Shown here piece by piece: positions 9,134 to 18,879 of a stretch of 64,000 bases of DNA. The DNA lies in contig OZ244977.1 of the NCBI GenBank assembly GCA_965222995.1, positions 3,658,001 to 3,722,000 on the forward strand, read 5' to 3'. This DNA comes from SB11 sp965222995. Its GTDB lineage: Bacteria; Bacteroidota; Bacteroidia; UBA8524. The notes beneath the pieces were generated by a model, which saw nothing but the letters and a program-made list of their open reading frames with translations, ran no database searches and was not told where the DNA came from. Numbering within the stretch: position 1 is the first letter of the stretch; the number at the start of each line of letters is the position of its first letter. The position numbers and the translations under genes are program-made.

Positions 9134-12100
9134 TTATTGTTTACTAATTACAACTTTATGCGATGAGGATTTGCCATTAATTGAAAGATTAATAAAATAC
9201 ATACCTGATGATACACTCGTCGCATCCAATTTCAGTTTATTTAATCCTTTTACAACCGGATATTCTTTACTGATTATTGTTTGACCAGTAATAGAAGTCA
9301 TATTAATTTTAGTAGTTTTATCTTTTTCGGCACTAATAAACTCAATAGTAAATTCACCTGTTGAAGTATTAGGATAAACTATTACTCTATTTGCAACCGT
9401 TTGTGGGTCTGCGGGCGGTGTAGTTGGTGGTATTGGTCCTGATTTGGCAAACGAACTGGTGCCTTTATGTACCCTACAAGTAAAAATATCATCGGAAGCT
9501 CCGCCCCCATTAGAAATATGATTCGTGGTGGTTCCAAAGAATATATGTCCCGTATAACTACCCGTTGCATATACAAAATCTCCACCATCAAAAGTTGTTA
9601 CCCCTTTTCCGTAATCTTTGGCATTACCCATACCAAAAGTAGAAAACTCCGCCCAGCCCAAACTACCGTTTGAAGGGTCTATTTCTCTAACCACTACTGC
9701 TGATAATGAACTGAAGTCAGCTCCAGTAACATAAATTTTGTCTTCAATTTTGTCTAAATGAACATCAAAATAAGACTCGTTAACCGGTGCAGCAGTATTC
9801 CATTTATTTTGCAAATTACCTCCCCAAAAGCTTCCAACATCCAAATTACCTTGAACAATAACCTCCCCAACCGTATAAAATGTTCTAAACTCTGCTTCAA
9901 CAGCATTGGGCACGTGATTAGTAATTGTTCTGCTATTTAAAGGGTTTAAAGCCCCATTATACCTTACTAAATAACTATTATATCCTGATTGGCTTTGAGA
10001 AATGCCTCCAAAATCAACCATATTATTATAATTACCTACCACATAAACCCTATTAGTATTAGGCTTAATGGTAATACCGCTTCCTTCAACATAGCCGTTA
10101 GCCAACGGAGTGGTAATATGCCTAACATTTAACCATGATATGGCTGTAGGGTCAAATCGGGCAACAAAAGCTTCCGTATTTGTTGGCGATGAAGGATTTA
10201 ATGTTCCCCAGCCCGGGAAGAAAAGGCTACCATTACTAAAAGTACCTGTAACAAAAGGAATGTTATTGTGATTTAAAACCATAGACCGTATATGAGCATA
10301 ACTGCCTGAATGTGGCATAATGGTACTGAAAATATTTCCACCCGTCCCGGGGTCATAAGCTTCAATAAATGCAATGCTCTGGCCACCTCCGGCTACATAA
10401 ACTCTTACTCCGTAGTGAATGGCTAATGCCATACCCGGATTAGGTAAGTCTACTGCCCAAATCAAATCTCCACATGGGTCATATTTAGCCAAGAAGCCGG
10501 GACCCGAAAGGAAAGTTGATGTTCCAAATTGTGCACCCGGGTTACAAGACCCCGTAACATAAACATTACCGTCCTTATCTGTTTTAGTATCCAGTCCTTC
10601 TTCCTGAACACCCGGAGCAGCAGGAGAACCGGCTACTTGTTGCCAATTATTCGGGAATACATTTATATAGGCTGTATCAGAACTATCTGCACATATATAT
10701 CCGGGGATGTAATACGTAACCATATTAGGTCCTATTGAAGCTAAAGAAGGGTCAAACAAACCTGTAGCAGTATTAACAATGGCAGGACCACCCCAAACAC
10801 CACCCGGTTGTGAGGCTTGAAGATTAAAAGGTGGAGAACCCCAACATATAGGCTGTGAAGGTATCTGAATTACAGGAGGAGCATATACCGTTATATTAAT
10901 ATTAACCCTATATGTACAGCCACTATTAGGGTCGGTATAGATATAACCTATACTGTGAAGCCCTGCTCCGGCAATACTCGGATAGAAAAACCCACTTTGG
11001 TCAACCGAGCCCGGTATTCCTGAAACAAATGTTCCTCCAGGTGGCGAATGGGGTATTAGTGTAGGAGGATCAGTTACACAAAACGGACCTGCCGGACCTA
11101 TAGACGGGGGTGAGTAAATAGTTATGGTAACCGTATCCGGTAATGAGGGACATCCATTACAAGAGTCAATCACCAGATACTCATAAGTTCCCGGGGCGGT
11201 GAACGGAGGCAATAATGAGCTCCCTGAATCTATAAATGTTGAAGGATGAATAGAGTCATGGAACCAATATAGTGTACAACCATTACCCGTGGCATACATA
11301 CTATCCATAGGGAAAGAAAAACAATACCCCGTATCCTTACCTGCAATAGGAGCCGGCTGGCTACTATACACAAAAATATCAGTACAGCCACTATCTACGT
11401 ATGAGCAAACCCCTTCTGCACTATCAATATAAGCACAATTCGTTACCCAACCACAGATACCTGTATCCAGTTCCACTGTATAACTCAGTGTATCACACAT
11501 ACCCGGTCCAAGAGATAAAGGCCCCGCTGTTAAAATATTACCTGATACAGACATGTTACCGGAGTTAATAGTACCGGATAGAAACTGCGGAGGGACGGTA
11601 TCACTTATATAAATATTGGTAACAGAACTGTTTAAGCTGGAGTTACAGATAACTAATTTGTATTCTACCGTATCACCGGCCTCATACGGTCCCGGCGGAA
11701 CTGCAACTTTGTTTATATGCAATGTGCTATCAGGTCCCGGAGTAATATATATGGGTGGATTATTGGCGGAGGATGTAATACAAGCACTATCACTATCAAC
11801 ATTTAAGTTTACTTGTATAGGCAAACCCGGAGGTGCATTTGGGCTTATATTTACATTAGCTACCATGGTGGTACAAGGGGAAAGCGTAGTAAGTGCCCCG
11901 GGCAGTATCATGGCTTGTCCTTGATTGTTAAAGTTACCGCCTCCGGCATGGCTTAAATAGCTGCTAAAGGTAGTATCCACACCTATAAAAATAGTATCAG
12001 AGTTAGAAGGCCCTCCACCTTGAAAACATATAGTGTAACTAATGCTTACTTGCCCACCGGGACATGGTGTTGTAGGTAAATATGTTGGTGTAACCGTGTA

Positions 12101-14479
12101 TTGCTCTTGGCAACTATCTGTTATTTCAAAGTCATCAAAATACAAGAAGGTCATCCCTGGAAAGGAATTACCACCATTAACAACTACCCACTCAATAGGG
12201 TTTAATGTGTTATTTGTGTATGGTATTGAATATGAAACAAAATTGTAATTTATCGGAGATAACCAATTCCCTGAAAAAGTAGCTGTATTAAACAAATTAA
12301 GGGTAACTATACATGTCGGTGTATATGATGGACATTGAAGAGTGTTACTACCACAAGTATTGCTACTCTCATTATTACTACTTTGCGGGCAGGGTGGGAC
12401 ATCAGAGCCTTGTATTTGAATTTTACCATTAGGTACAGTACCTCCTGAAACTATATATGAAGCTTTAAACTTTATATTTGCAATACAACCAGGTGGAATA
12501 GGTTTTTTAAGATGGAATAACAAAGCCTCTGGGTTCGAACTATTACATGCAATTGCAGCTGCTTGATTGCTTCCATTACTCACAATATCAGGAGAGTTAT
12601 TTGGTGAACCGGAAATCTTATGATCCAGATCAATATTGGCAAGCGGTAATGAGCTTGAACCGGTTGCAAAATTTTCAAAATCGCCAAAGCAAACTAAATT
12701 ACAGGTGGTTGGGTTACAGGGTGCAGTTACTTGTATAAATATGTAAGTAACATTCCCCAGCTTTCCTGATGAGTGCTTAGGTCTATATTTTAAGATTGCA
12801 TTACCAACCAAATTTAATGGGGGAGTATAGATAATAGTTTGTGTTCCGTAATTCACACTAATGTTTGAAGAGTTACCCCCTGAAACCACCTCCACACAAC
12901 TAAACTCAATAGCATTATTGTCATTATTTAATATTCCGGGGGTACCGCCGCCTGTGAAATCTGCAAAAGTTATACTACTACCGTTTGAAACAACCGTAAA
13001 CGGTGCATTGTTATTGGCTGCATTATACTGATTATAATCGTTTATACCGGCAATAGTAACCGGCGATACAGGACACGATGAGTATGTGTGGGTACTAACA
13101 GCGTAGTCTCCATTTCCATAAGTATTCTGTACATTATATCCTAAATCCGCTAAAGTCTGCCTCTCTCTACAATGCGGATACCTCTGTGTTACCCCCACAT
13201 CACTACAAAAATTCATGGAGTATCCGTTTCCGGCAAGTGTACAGGCTCCTCCGTTTATACAGTTAAAATGGCTTAAACTGGAACCGTTTGCCCAAGTTGT
13301 AGGGGTATGCACATCCTGAGTAAATCCTGTGCCGTCAAAAGAAACAGTATTACAGCCTGCAATAAGGTTAGCTGTTGAAGTTGCAAAGTTCTGACCATAA
13401 CAACTGCTTTGATTCCCAATTAAAGATGTGGCACCAAACTTCAAATAGGTGTCATATATGCTATATCTGCCGTTAAATCCAGTTCCACTTTGCCCAATAA
13501 GAGAAGCAAAGCCCAAAGCATGCAAGGCTTCATGCAGGGTTACTGTATATAAATCGTATTGGCTCCCCCCTATAGCTGTTGAAGATAGATTGGTATACCA
13601 GTTAATCCCTTGGAAGTTGATGGCCACATAACCATGGTAAGCAGGTTGCTGGATAACACCGTGGTAGGAATTCATACCTGTTTTAATAGTTTTCCAAACC
13701 TCACCGTAGGTAATCCCCGTTCCATAATCGAGATAATACTGCGAGGCTACACCTAAAGCCCCTGTGGGCATGGGGTTTCCGTTTGGTGTGCTGTTAGAAC
13801 GTACGTCTATCTCCACATAGTAAGTACCATTGTATGGGCTGGGTGTAAGTGAGTTCCAAGTAGGCATCAATAGTGCTGAAATATCTTCAAAAACTTGTGT
13901 AACTACATTTCGCCTTGCAGTTCCTAATGTAGCGTCATCAAAGCCTACTCCGGTATTGTTATCGTCATCATAAAAGTGCAGCATAAAAATACCTGCTATT
14001 ACCGAGTGGTTGGGTATCTCTAAGTCTTTTAAACCATACGCATTGCCAAACCTATCAAATGCTTTATTTTCGATTACATTACCAAACTCATCCGCATCTT
14101 GTGCAGGAAAGGAGTTTGATGCTCCCTCTACCATATCTCCTAAATTTCGGGTTACCGTAATTTCTTTCGATAGCTGTGAAAAACAATTCTCTTCTTCATT
14201 TATAGCTTTTAATGTAACTGTAACTATGCCTGATGCATTGAAATAATAAGAGAACTGCTCTTCTCCTGATATTATCACATCATTTACATACCATTCATAC
14301 CTATCAGCATTCTCACTTTGATTCTCAAATTCAAGGGTTGTACCCATATATATTTCGTTTGAGGGTACATTAAAATTTGCTTGGGCACTACAGTCTGCCT
14401 GAGCAACGACTTTTTTAGAAGGGAGAATAGCTAATGCAATTATTGCCAATAGCAATTTCAAATAATTTTTACTTTCCAT
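9134..14479 (-). CDS. Giant T9SS-sorted surface protein with leishmanolysin-like HExxH domain (paralog B)
   Basis: A 1,781-aa secreted protein, collinear with the gene at 3708-9059. It has a signal peptide (MESKNYLKLLLAIIALAIL..., cleavage near VVAQA), a PKD-like domain (33-110), the putative metallopeptidase with HEALHALGF at 316-324 and candidate ligands H391 and H404, a cadherin-like segment, a variable jelly-roll-like region (about 600-800), a DUF11-like domain, Ig-like repeats, an SBBP-type propeller and a T9SS type A sorting domain (VIVYPNTSTGEFTIEF near the end). Long stretches, for instance the DUF11 region (TINSGNMSVSGNILTAG), are identical in the two proteins, while residues about 600-800 differ strongly. 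The role, perhaps proteolysis or adhesion at the surface, is not known. The LytTR/kinase pair on the same strand lies just upstream. Confidence 0.88.
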   Translation of the reverse strand: MESKNYLKLLLAIIALAILPSKKVVAQADCSAQANFNVPSNEIYMGTTLEFENQSENADRYEWYVNDVIISGEEQFSYYFNASGIVTVTLKAINEEENCFSQLSKEITVTRNLGDMVEGASNSFPAQDADEFGNVIENKAFDRFGNAYGLKDLEIPNHSVIAGIFMLHFYDDDNNTGVGFDDATLGTARRNVVTQVFEDISALLMPTWNSLTPSPYNGTYYVEIDVRSNSTPNGNPMPTGALGVASQYYLDYGTGITYGEVWKTIKTGMNSYHGVIQQPAYHGYVAINFQGINWYTNLSSTAIGGSQYDLYTVTLHEALHALGFASLIGQSGTGFNGRYSIYDTYLKFGATSLIGNQSSCYGQNFATSTANLIAGCNTVSFDGTGFTQDVHTPTTWANGSSLSHFNCINGGACTLAGNGYSMNFCSDVGVTQRYPHCRERQTLADLGYNVQNTYGNGDYAVSTHTYSSCPVSPVTIAGINDYNQYNAANNNAPFTVVSNGSSITFADFTGGGTPGILNNDNNAIEFSCVEVVSGGNSSNISVNYGTQTIIYTPPLNLVGNAILKYRPKHSSGKLGNVTYIFIQVTAPCNPTTCNLVCFGDFENFATGSSSLPLANIDLDHKISGSPNNSPDIVSNGSNQAAAIACNSSNPEALLFHLKKPIPPGCIANIKFKASYIVSGGTVPNGKIQIQGSDVPPCPQSSNNESSNTCGSNTLQCPSYTPTCIVTLNLFNTATFSGNWLSPINYNFVSYSIPYTNNTLNPIEWVVVNGGNSFPGMTFLYFDDFEITDSCQEQYTVTPTYLPTTPCPGGQVSISYTICFQGGGPSNSDTIFIGVDTTFSSYLSHAGGGNFNNQGQAMILPGALTTLSPCTTMVANVNISPNAPPGLPIQVNLNVDSDSACITSSANNPPIYITPGPDSTLHINKVAVPPGPYEAGDTVEYKLVICNSSLNSSVTNIYISDTVPPQFLSGTINSGNMSVSGNILTAGPLSLGPGMCDTLSYTVELDTGICGWVTNCAYIDSAEGVCSYVDSGCTDIFVYSSQPAPIAGKDTGYCFSFPMDSMYATGNGCTLYWFHDSIHPSTFIDSGSSLLPPFTAPGTYEYLVIDSCNGCPSLPDTVTITIYSPPSIGPAGPFCVTDPPTLIPHSPPGGTFVSGIPGSVDQSGFFYPSIAGAGLHSIGYIYTDPNSGCTYRVNINITVYAPPVIQIPSQPICWGSPPFNLQASQPGGVWGGPAIVNTATGLFDPSLASIGPNMVTYYIPGYICADSSDTAYINVFPNNWQQVAGSPAAPGVQEEGLDTKTDKDGNVYVTGSCNPGAQFGTSTFLSGPGFLAKYDPCGDLIWAVDLPNPGMALAIHYGVRVYVAGGGQSIAFIEAYDPGTGGNIFSTIMPHSGSYAHIRSMVLNHNNIPFVTGTFSNGSLFFPGWGTLNPSSPTNTEAFVARFDPTAISWLNVRHITTPLANGYVEGSGITIKPNTNRVYVVGNYNNMVDFGGISQSQSGYNSYLVRYNGALNPLNSRTITNHVPNAVEAEFRTFYTVGEVIVQGNLDVGSFWGGNLQNKWNTAAPVNESYFDVHLDKIEDKIYVTGADFSSLSAVVVREIDPSNGSLGWAEFSTFGMGNAKDYGKGVTTFDGGDFVYATGSYTGHIFFGTTTNHISNGGGASDDIFTCRVHKGTSSFAKSGPIPPTTPPADPQTVANRVIVYPNTSTGEFTIEFISAEKDKTTKINMTSITGQTIISKEYPVVKGLNKLKLDATSVSSGMYFINLSINGKSSSHKVVISKQ

Positions 14480-14636
14480 GCTTTATCATAGTTTAATGAA
14501 AGAACTTTAAATGCAGCCCGATAAGACGGGGCTTTGTCATACTAAATTGTCCAAAAAACTTTGATTGAAAGTATTGAATTATGTGATTTTGGCTTTTGAG
14601 TACATTAACGCCGCTTTAAAATACAAGAACACGTAA

Positions 14637-15395
14637 TTACAGTTTTACCAAACCTAATAGCTTTAATACACTTTGTTTGTGTTTGTCAGAAACAGGTAAT
14701 TCACTACCATTATCAATAATTAAAAAACCCCCTAAACTTTTAGAGTATCCTTTAATACTGTGTATATTTACTAAATATGATTTGTGTATACGGATAAACA
14801 TATTATTCCCCAGTTGGTCTTCAAAGTACTTAAGTCGCCGTGTAACTAACATTTTTTCTCCTGATTGAAGTTGGAGGTGGCAATAATTTCCTTCTGCATG
14901 TATAAACGAAATTTCTGATATGCGTAGCCAGTTTATATCTTGTCCGTTAGGTAACGGTATTCTTCTGTTTCCATTATTATTTAAAAAACTTTCTAATCTG
15001 GTAATATATGTTTTCCACTCATTTTCAGAGTGATATTGCCGCTTAACTCTGTTGGTTAAAGCTATTAGCTCATCCGGGTCAATGGGCTTTAAAAGGTAAT
15101 CCAATGCATTATATTTTATTGCCTTAATGGCAAACTCTTCATGTGCCGTTGTAAAAATACATTTGAACCCATAGTTTGGTTTAAACTGCTCTAACAAATA
15201 AAAGCCATCGTGCTGGGGCATTAGAATGTCTAAGAAAACCAAGTCGGGTTTTACTTTTTTGATAGTTTGTATTGCATCATTTACGTTATTGGCTATTGCG
15301 ACTACTTCTATCTCACCACAAAAGGTCTCTATTAATTTGTGGAGGCTTTCTGCTACAGAAGGTTCGTCGTCAATAATTACAGCTTTAAATGTCAT
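14637..15395 (-). CDS. LytTR-family response regulator
   Basis: A 252-aa regulator: receiver domain with acidic residues in VIIDDEPS (7-14), phospho-acceptor D56 in LVFLDILMP, TAHEEFAIKAI and Lys in LLKPID, then a LytTR DNA-binding domain (ISFIHAEGNYCHLQL, MFIRIHKSYLVN). The start codon overlaps the 3' end of the kinase gene by 11 bp, so the two are co-translated. It resembles the regulator at 1039-1788 in architecture. The nearest genes downstream on the same strand are the two giant T9SS-sorted proteins, which are plausible targets; no binding site is identified. The 157 bp between this gene and the giant gene at 14479 hold only a weak GC-rich inverted repeat near 14515-14535. Confidence 0.93.
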   Translation of the reverse strand: MTFKAVIIDDEPSVAESLHKLIETFCGEIEVVAIANNVNDAIQTIKKVKPDLVFLDILMPQHDGFYLLEQFKPNYGFKCIFTTAHEEFAIKAIKYNALDYLLKPIDPDELIALTNRVKRQYHSENEWKTYITRLESFLNNNGNRRIPLPNGQDINWLRISEISFIHAEGNYCHLQLQSGEKMLVTRRLKYFEDQLGNNMFIRIHKSYLVNIHSIKGYSKSLGGFLIIDNGSELPVSDKHKQSVLKLLGLVKL

Positions 15396-18360
15396 TTTTT
15401 GATAGTTTTAGTGGGATTGTGATTACAACTTTTGTTCCGCTTGGTTTATTATTGTCATAAAGGTCATTTATCGTAATATTTATCAAAGTTTTGCTCAATT
15501 TTTCTATTAGCCTGATACGGTTTGCTATTATCTCTAATGCTCTAGACTGGTGGTAACTTGAAGATTGTTTTTTTAAAGTTGTATCCCCATCTCGTCCTAC
15601 TCCATTATCTTCAATAACGCAAATTAGGTCATTGTCGTTGGCATCAATATTTATCTCCAGTTTTCGTTTCCCTTCTTTTGGCATAAGACCGTGCAGTATG
15701 GCATTTTCTACAAATGGTTGTAATAAAAAAGGAGGTAATTTATACCTTTTCAGTTCCGGTTTTTGCGATAATATGATTTTATACTCAAAACCTTCTTTAC
15801 TCCGTGTTTTCTCCATTTCAACATACATTTTCAACGCTCGCAGCTCTTCTCCAACAGTAATTAATGTATTCCTGCTGTTTTCCAATGTAATACGCATTAA
15901 CCTTGCAAACTTGGCTAAATAACGAACAGAGTCTTTAACATTGTTTTCTAATATATATTTTTGAATTGATGCCAGTGAGTTAAAAATAAAATGAGGGTTC
16001 ATTTGATTTCTAAGAGCAAGACTTTTAAAACGAGCCAACTCCATTTGTTCTACATATCTTACACGTTCTTTTGAAACAAACCAAGCCCCGATTATTCCCA
16101 CTAAAAGAATCACTACTAATATAGCTCCTATCCTTGCCCATACAGTGTCCCAAAAGGGGGGCGATATATTCATCTCAATTTTGTCAGGAAGTGATGTCCA
16201 AGTGGCATTCGAGTTTTGTACTTGTACTTCAAAAGTATAATTGCCGGGACTAAGAGAATGAAAGTTTACAGAGGTATTGTAGGTATACACCCAATTATTA
16301 TTGTCAGACAATTTATACCGATATAAATGATGTCCTGCATTTTGATACTGGTTGCAGGTATAGTTTAAAGTAATGCTGTTTTCTTTATAACTAAGGTTTA
16401 GCTTTTTTGTTAAAGCTCTTTTCTGGTTGTTAACTAATACTCTGGCTATTTTAGTGGTTATCTTAGCTTTTGGTTTGTTTAATGTTTTATTGTTCCAAAT
16501 ACAAAACCCCTGGTCTGTTCCTACTGCAACATTGCTTTCATTAATATCTATACTCAAAATATAGTTTGAGGTTAACCCATCCCTGGTTGTGATGTTTCTA
16601 TATGAGATAGGATACAGGTTTTCATCAAGTGTGATTTTGCACAAACCTTTGTTTGTACCTACCCATAAAATACTGTCCCCTTGTATTTGGAGCTTATTGC
16701 ATAAGTTGCTTGGCAACCCCCCGGTTTTCTTTTTTATTGACTGCTTTAGTTTATCATTTTCAATTAATAGTATCCCTTTTCCTATAGTTGCTAAAAACAT
16801 AAGGTTCTTTCTTACTTTACATATATCATTAATTCTTACTTTAAGTTGTTTATTGGTTGAGTCAACCAGTCTTGTTTCTCCATTAAGCTTTACCTTATAC
16901 AAGCCATTACTTGAACCTAAGTAGGTGCAACTATCAAAGACAGCTATGCTTGTTAACTTTACCCAAGAAGGGATGTTAGTGCCGATATTAATACCTACAG
17001 CGTCATTAAACAGTCCTTCCCCCCAATCTACACGCCTTCTATTAGTAAAAATGACTGCTCTATTGTTATTATTCCCATATAAAAAATTGTGTCTGCCTTC
17101 AGCAACAATATAATTTATCAGTTTAACTCTTTTATCTAGTTTAAAGCTGTTTGTGGTGCCAAAAGCTAATATTTTATTAGTGTCGAGTAAGTTTTTAGTT
17201 ACTCGTTTAATGGGTGTTTTATCATTTATTTCCCAAGCCCTCCCTTTTTGTTTTACTTTAAAAAGAGTGTTATCACTGGTTCTAACTAAAAGTTGCTCTT
17301 TATCCCAATTTGCTGAAATAACGGGTGCGTTCAGTATATCTCTATTTCTATCAAAAGTATAAATGTCTAAGTTAGGCGTATAAAATATTCCTGCATCGAG
17401 GGTTGTAAACCAATATCCGTTTTCATTGTCTTGATATATCGAGCTTACAGAGTGCCGTTTTAAATAATGTAGGGGAGATTGATTTAAGTCTCCTTTTAAA
17501 AAACAAAACACTCCTTTTTTTTCTGTACCAACCCATAAATTACTTTTTTTATCTTCATAAAGGCTTACGGTTGTTAAGCCATTGATTTTATAGCTTGACA
17601 CTTGATATTCATTGGTTATATATAACAGTGAGTTATACACTACAATGGCATACCCCCCATTTGATAGTTTAATTGCCATATTCTTGCTTGAAAAAATCGG
17701 GGGCTTTATGGTGTACTTAATAATATGTTCGCCACCATTATTTCGAATTTTTATAGATAACCGGTTTCTATTCTTAACTAAATTCGAGTTGATAGAGTAT
17801 AAAAAGGGTTTATCTCCTCTATCTGTAATTAACACCTTATGAGATAAAATACTATCATTAATCAAATACGTTTGCCTATTTGTGTCAATCACAGTCAACT
17901 CACTTTTTCCGCTCTGACCTATATATACTCTCCCCGGTTTATCTGAAGTAAGGTATTGGACTAATTGCGGTCCTAATATATTTGGCAATGAATCATTAAA
18001 TGAGGGGGAATATACGTGTCCGTTTTTCCAATAGTTTAGTCGTCCCGAATGACCAAAAAACCATAACCTATGCAAAGAGTCTTCATGCATTCCGTAAACT
18101 GCATCCTCGTATAAACCCTGTGCTGTATTTAGTGTAAGTATTGTACCGTTTCCGTCTATACGGATAACTCCCCTATCAGTACATGCCCATATATATCCCT
18201 CATGGTCTTGTAAAAGTTGGTACACTTCAAAACTGGGTAGCCCATTAAAAAGGTCATATTTAATAAACTTGGGCGAACTAGATTGTCCGAATAAGACATT
18301 AGAAACAAGCAACCAAACAAAAACATTACACAAAAAAAACTTCTTGTGACAAATTCTCAT
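15385..18360 (-). CDS. Hybrid-type sensor: Reg_prop beta-propeller, Y_Y_Y domain, LytS-type histidine kinase
   Basis: About 991 aa. The start at 18360 gives a signal peptide (MRICHKKFFLCNVFVWLLVS, then NVLFGQ); a TTG at 18381 would add seven residues. The periplasmic part has Reg_prop propeller blades such as LLQDHEGYIWACTDRGVIRI and LWVGTNKGLCKI, then a Y_Y_Y domain (YRYKLSDNNNWVYTYN, LSPGNYTFEVQVQN). One transmembrane helix (WARIGAILVVILLVGIIGAW) leads to a LytS-type kinase with NPHFIFN (His near 789), QPFVENAILHGL and the G-box DNGVGRDGD. There is no receiver or AraC domain, unlike the large SusR-type hybrids. It pairs with the overlapping LytTR regulator and probably senses an extracytoplasmic ligand, perhaps a glycan; the ligand is inference. 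Confidence 0.92.
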   Translation of the reverse strand: MRICHKKFFLCNVFVWLLVSNVLFGQSSSPKFIKYDLFNGLPSFEVYQLLQDHEGYIWACTDRGVIRIDGNGTILTLNTAQGLYEDAVYGMHEDSLHRLWFFGHSGRLNYWKNGHVYSPSFNDSLPNILGPQLVQYLTSDKPGRVYIGQSGKSELTVIDTNRQTYLINDSILSHKVLITDRGDKPFLYSINSNLVKNRNRLSIKIRNNGGEHIIKYTIKPPIFSSKNMAIKLSNGGYAIVVYNSLLYITNEYQVSSYKINGLTTVSLYEDKKSNLWVGTEKKGVFCFLKGDLNQSPLHYLKRHSVSSIYQDNENGYWFTTLDAGIFYTPNLDIYTFDRNRDILNAPVISANWDKEQLLVRTSDNTLFKVKQKGRAWEINDKTPIKRVTKNLLDTNKILAFGTTNSFKLDKRVKLINYIVAEGRHNFLYGNNNNRAVIFTNRRRVDWGEGLFNDAVGINIGTNIPSWVKLTSIAVFDSCTYLGSSNGLYKVKLNGETRLVDSTNKQLKVRINDICKVRKNLMFLATIGKGILLIENDKLKQSIKKKTGGLPSNLCNKLQIQGDSILWVGTNKGLCKITLDENLYPISYRNITTRDGLTSNYILSIDINESNVAVGTDQGFCIWNNKTLNKPKAKITTKIARVLVNNQKRALTKKLNLSYKENSITLNYTCNQYQNAGHHLYRYKLSDNNNWVYTYNTSVNFHSLSPGNYTFEVQVQNSNATWTSLPDKIEMNISPPFWDTVWARIGAILVVILLVGIIGAWFVSKERVRYVEQMELARFKSLALRNQMNPHFIFNSLASIQKYILENNVKDSVRYLAKFARLMRITLENSRNTLITVGEELRALKMYVEMEKTRSKEGFEYKIILSQKPELKRYKLPPFLLQPFVENAILHGLMPKEGKRKLEINIDANDNDLICVIEDNGVGRDGDTTLKKQSSSYHQSRALEIIANRIRLIEKLSKTLINITINDLYDNNKPSGTKVVITIPLKLSKNDI

Positions 18361-18511
18361 TGTTTTAAAACTAATCAACAATGCAAAAGATAGTTAGTTT
18401 TTTGATTTTATTGTTTGCTATTAAGAAAAACTGATGTGGTTTTTACAGTGCTTAAAGTATACTCCTACTTATACTTTACTATCTATCCATGGTATGTTAT
18501 GCTTAGTAAAA

Positions 18512-18874
18512 TCAATTGCCATCCATGAGCTTTATCCACTCTTTAACTACAAGTTCAAGACTTTCTTTTTTCTTTCCAATATCATCCATATCTAAGAATT
18601 TGGCTGTTCTACCTTCCTTTCCCTCACCTTCAAGCAATCCGGTGGTGTCGTTTATTAGTGCTCCTTTGTGAAACATAAGGCTAACATGCTTTTTTGCATT
18701 CATAAAGTAAGAAGCCATATTACCTTTATACATAAAGGTCGGGCTGCTCCACTTTATAGTTTCTTCTATTTGAGGATGCGTATTCAATATTATTTCTCTA
18801 ACCTTTTCAATTTCAGCAGTTAGCGGATGAGATTTTTGGGCTAAGTATTCGTCAACTTTTGGGTTTTTATTCAT
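18512..18874 (-). CDS. DUF1801 domain protein (YdhG-like)
   Basis: A 120-aa cytosolic protein with the typical DUF1801 pattern: an N-terminal helix (VDEYLAQKSHPLTAEIEKVR), IEETIKWSSPTFMYKGNMAS and SLMFHKGALINDTTGLLEG. Members of this family are small, often found near ArsR regulators and SRPBCC proteins, and have no settled biochemical function. The gene lies 5 bp downstream of the membrane-protein gene at 18880-19311, so the two probably share a transcript that runs away from the ArsR palindrome. Confidence 0.85.
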   Translation of the reverse strand: MNKNPKVDEYLAQKSHPLTAEIEKVREIILNTHPQIEETIKWSSPTFMYKGNMASYFMNAKKHVSLMFHKGALINDTTGLLEGEGKEGRTAKFLDMDDIGKKKESLELVVKEWIKLMDGN

Positions 18875-18879
18875 TGGGT

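Noticed and set aside
11616..11924. 102-codon open frame on the plus strand inside giant paralog B
   Set aside because: It is antisense to a strongly coding gene, has no recognised domain, and its composition mirrors the gene beneath it.
14515..14540. Terminator between the LytTR gene and giant paralog B
   Set aside because: Only five to six pairs (AGCCC/GGGCT) with no clear T-run on the minus strand; too weak to call.
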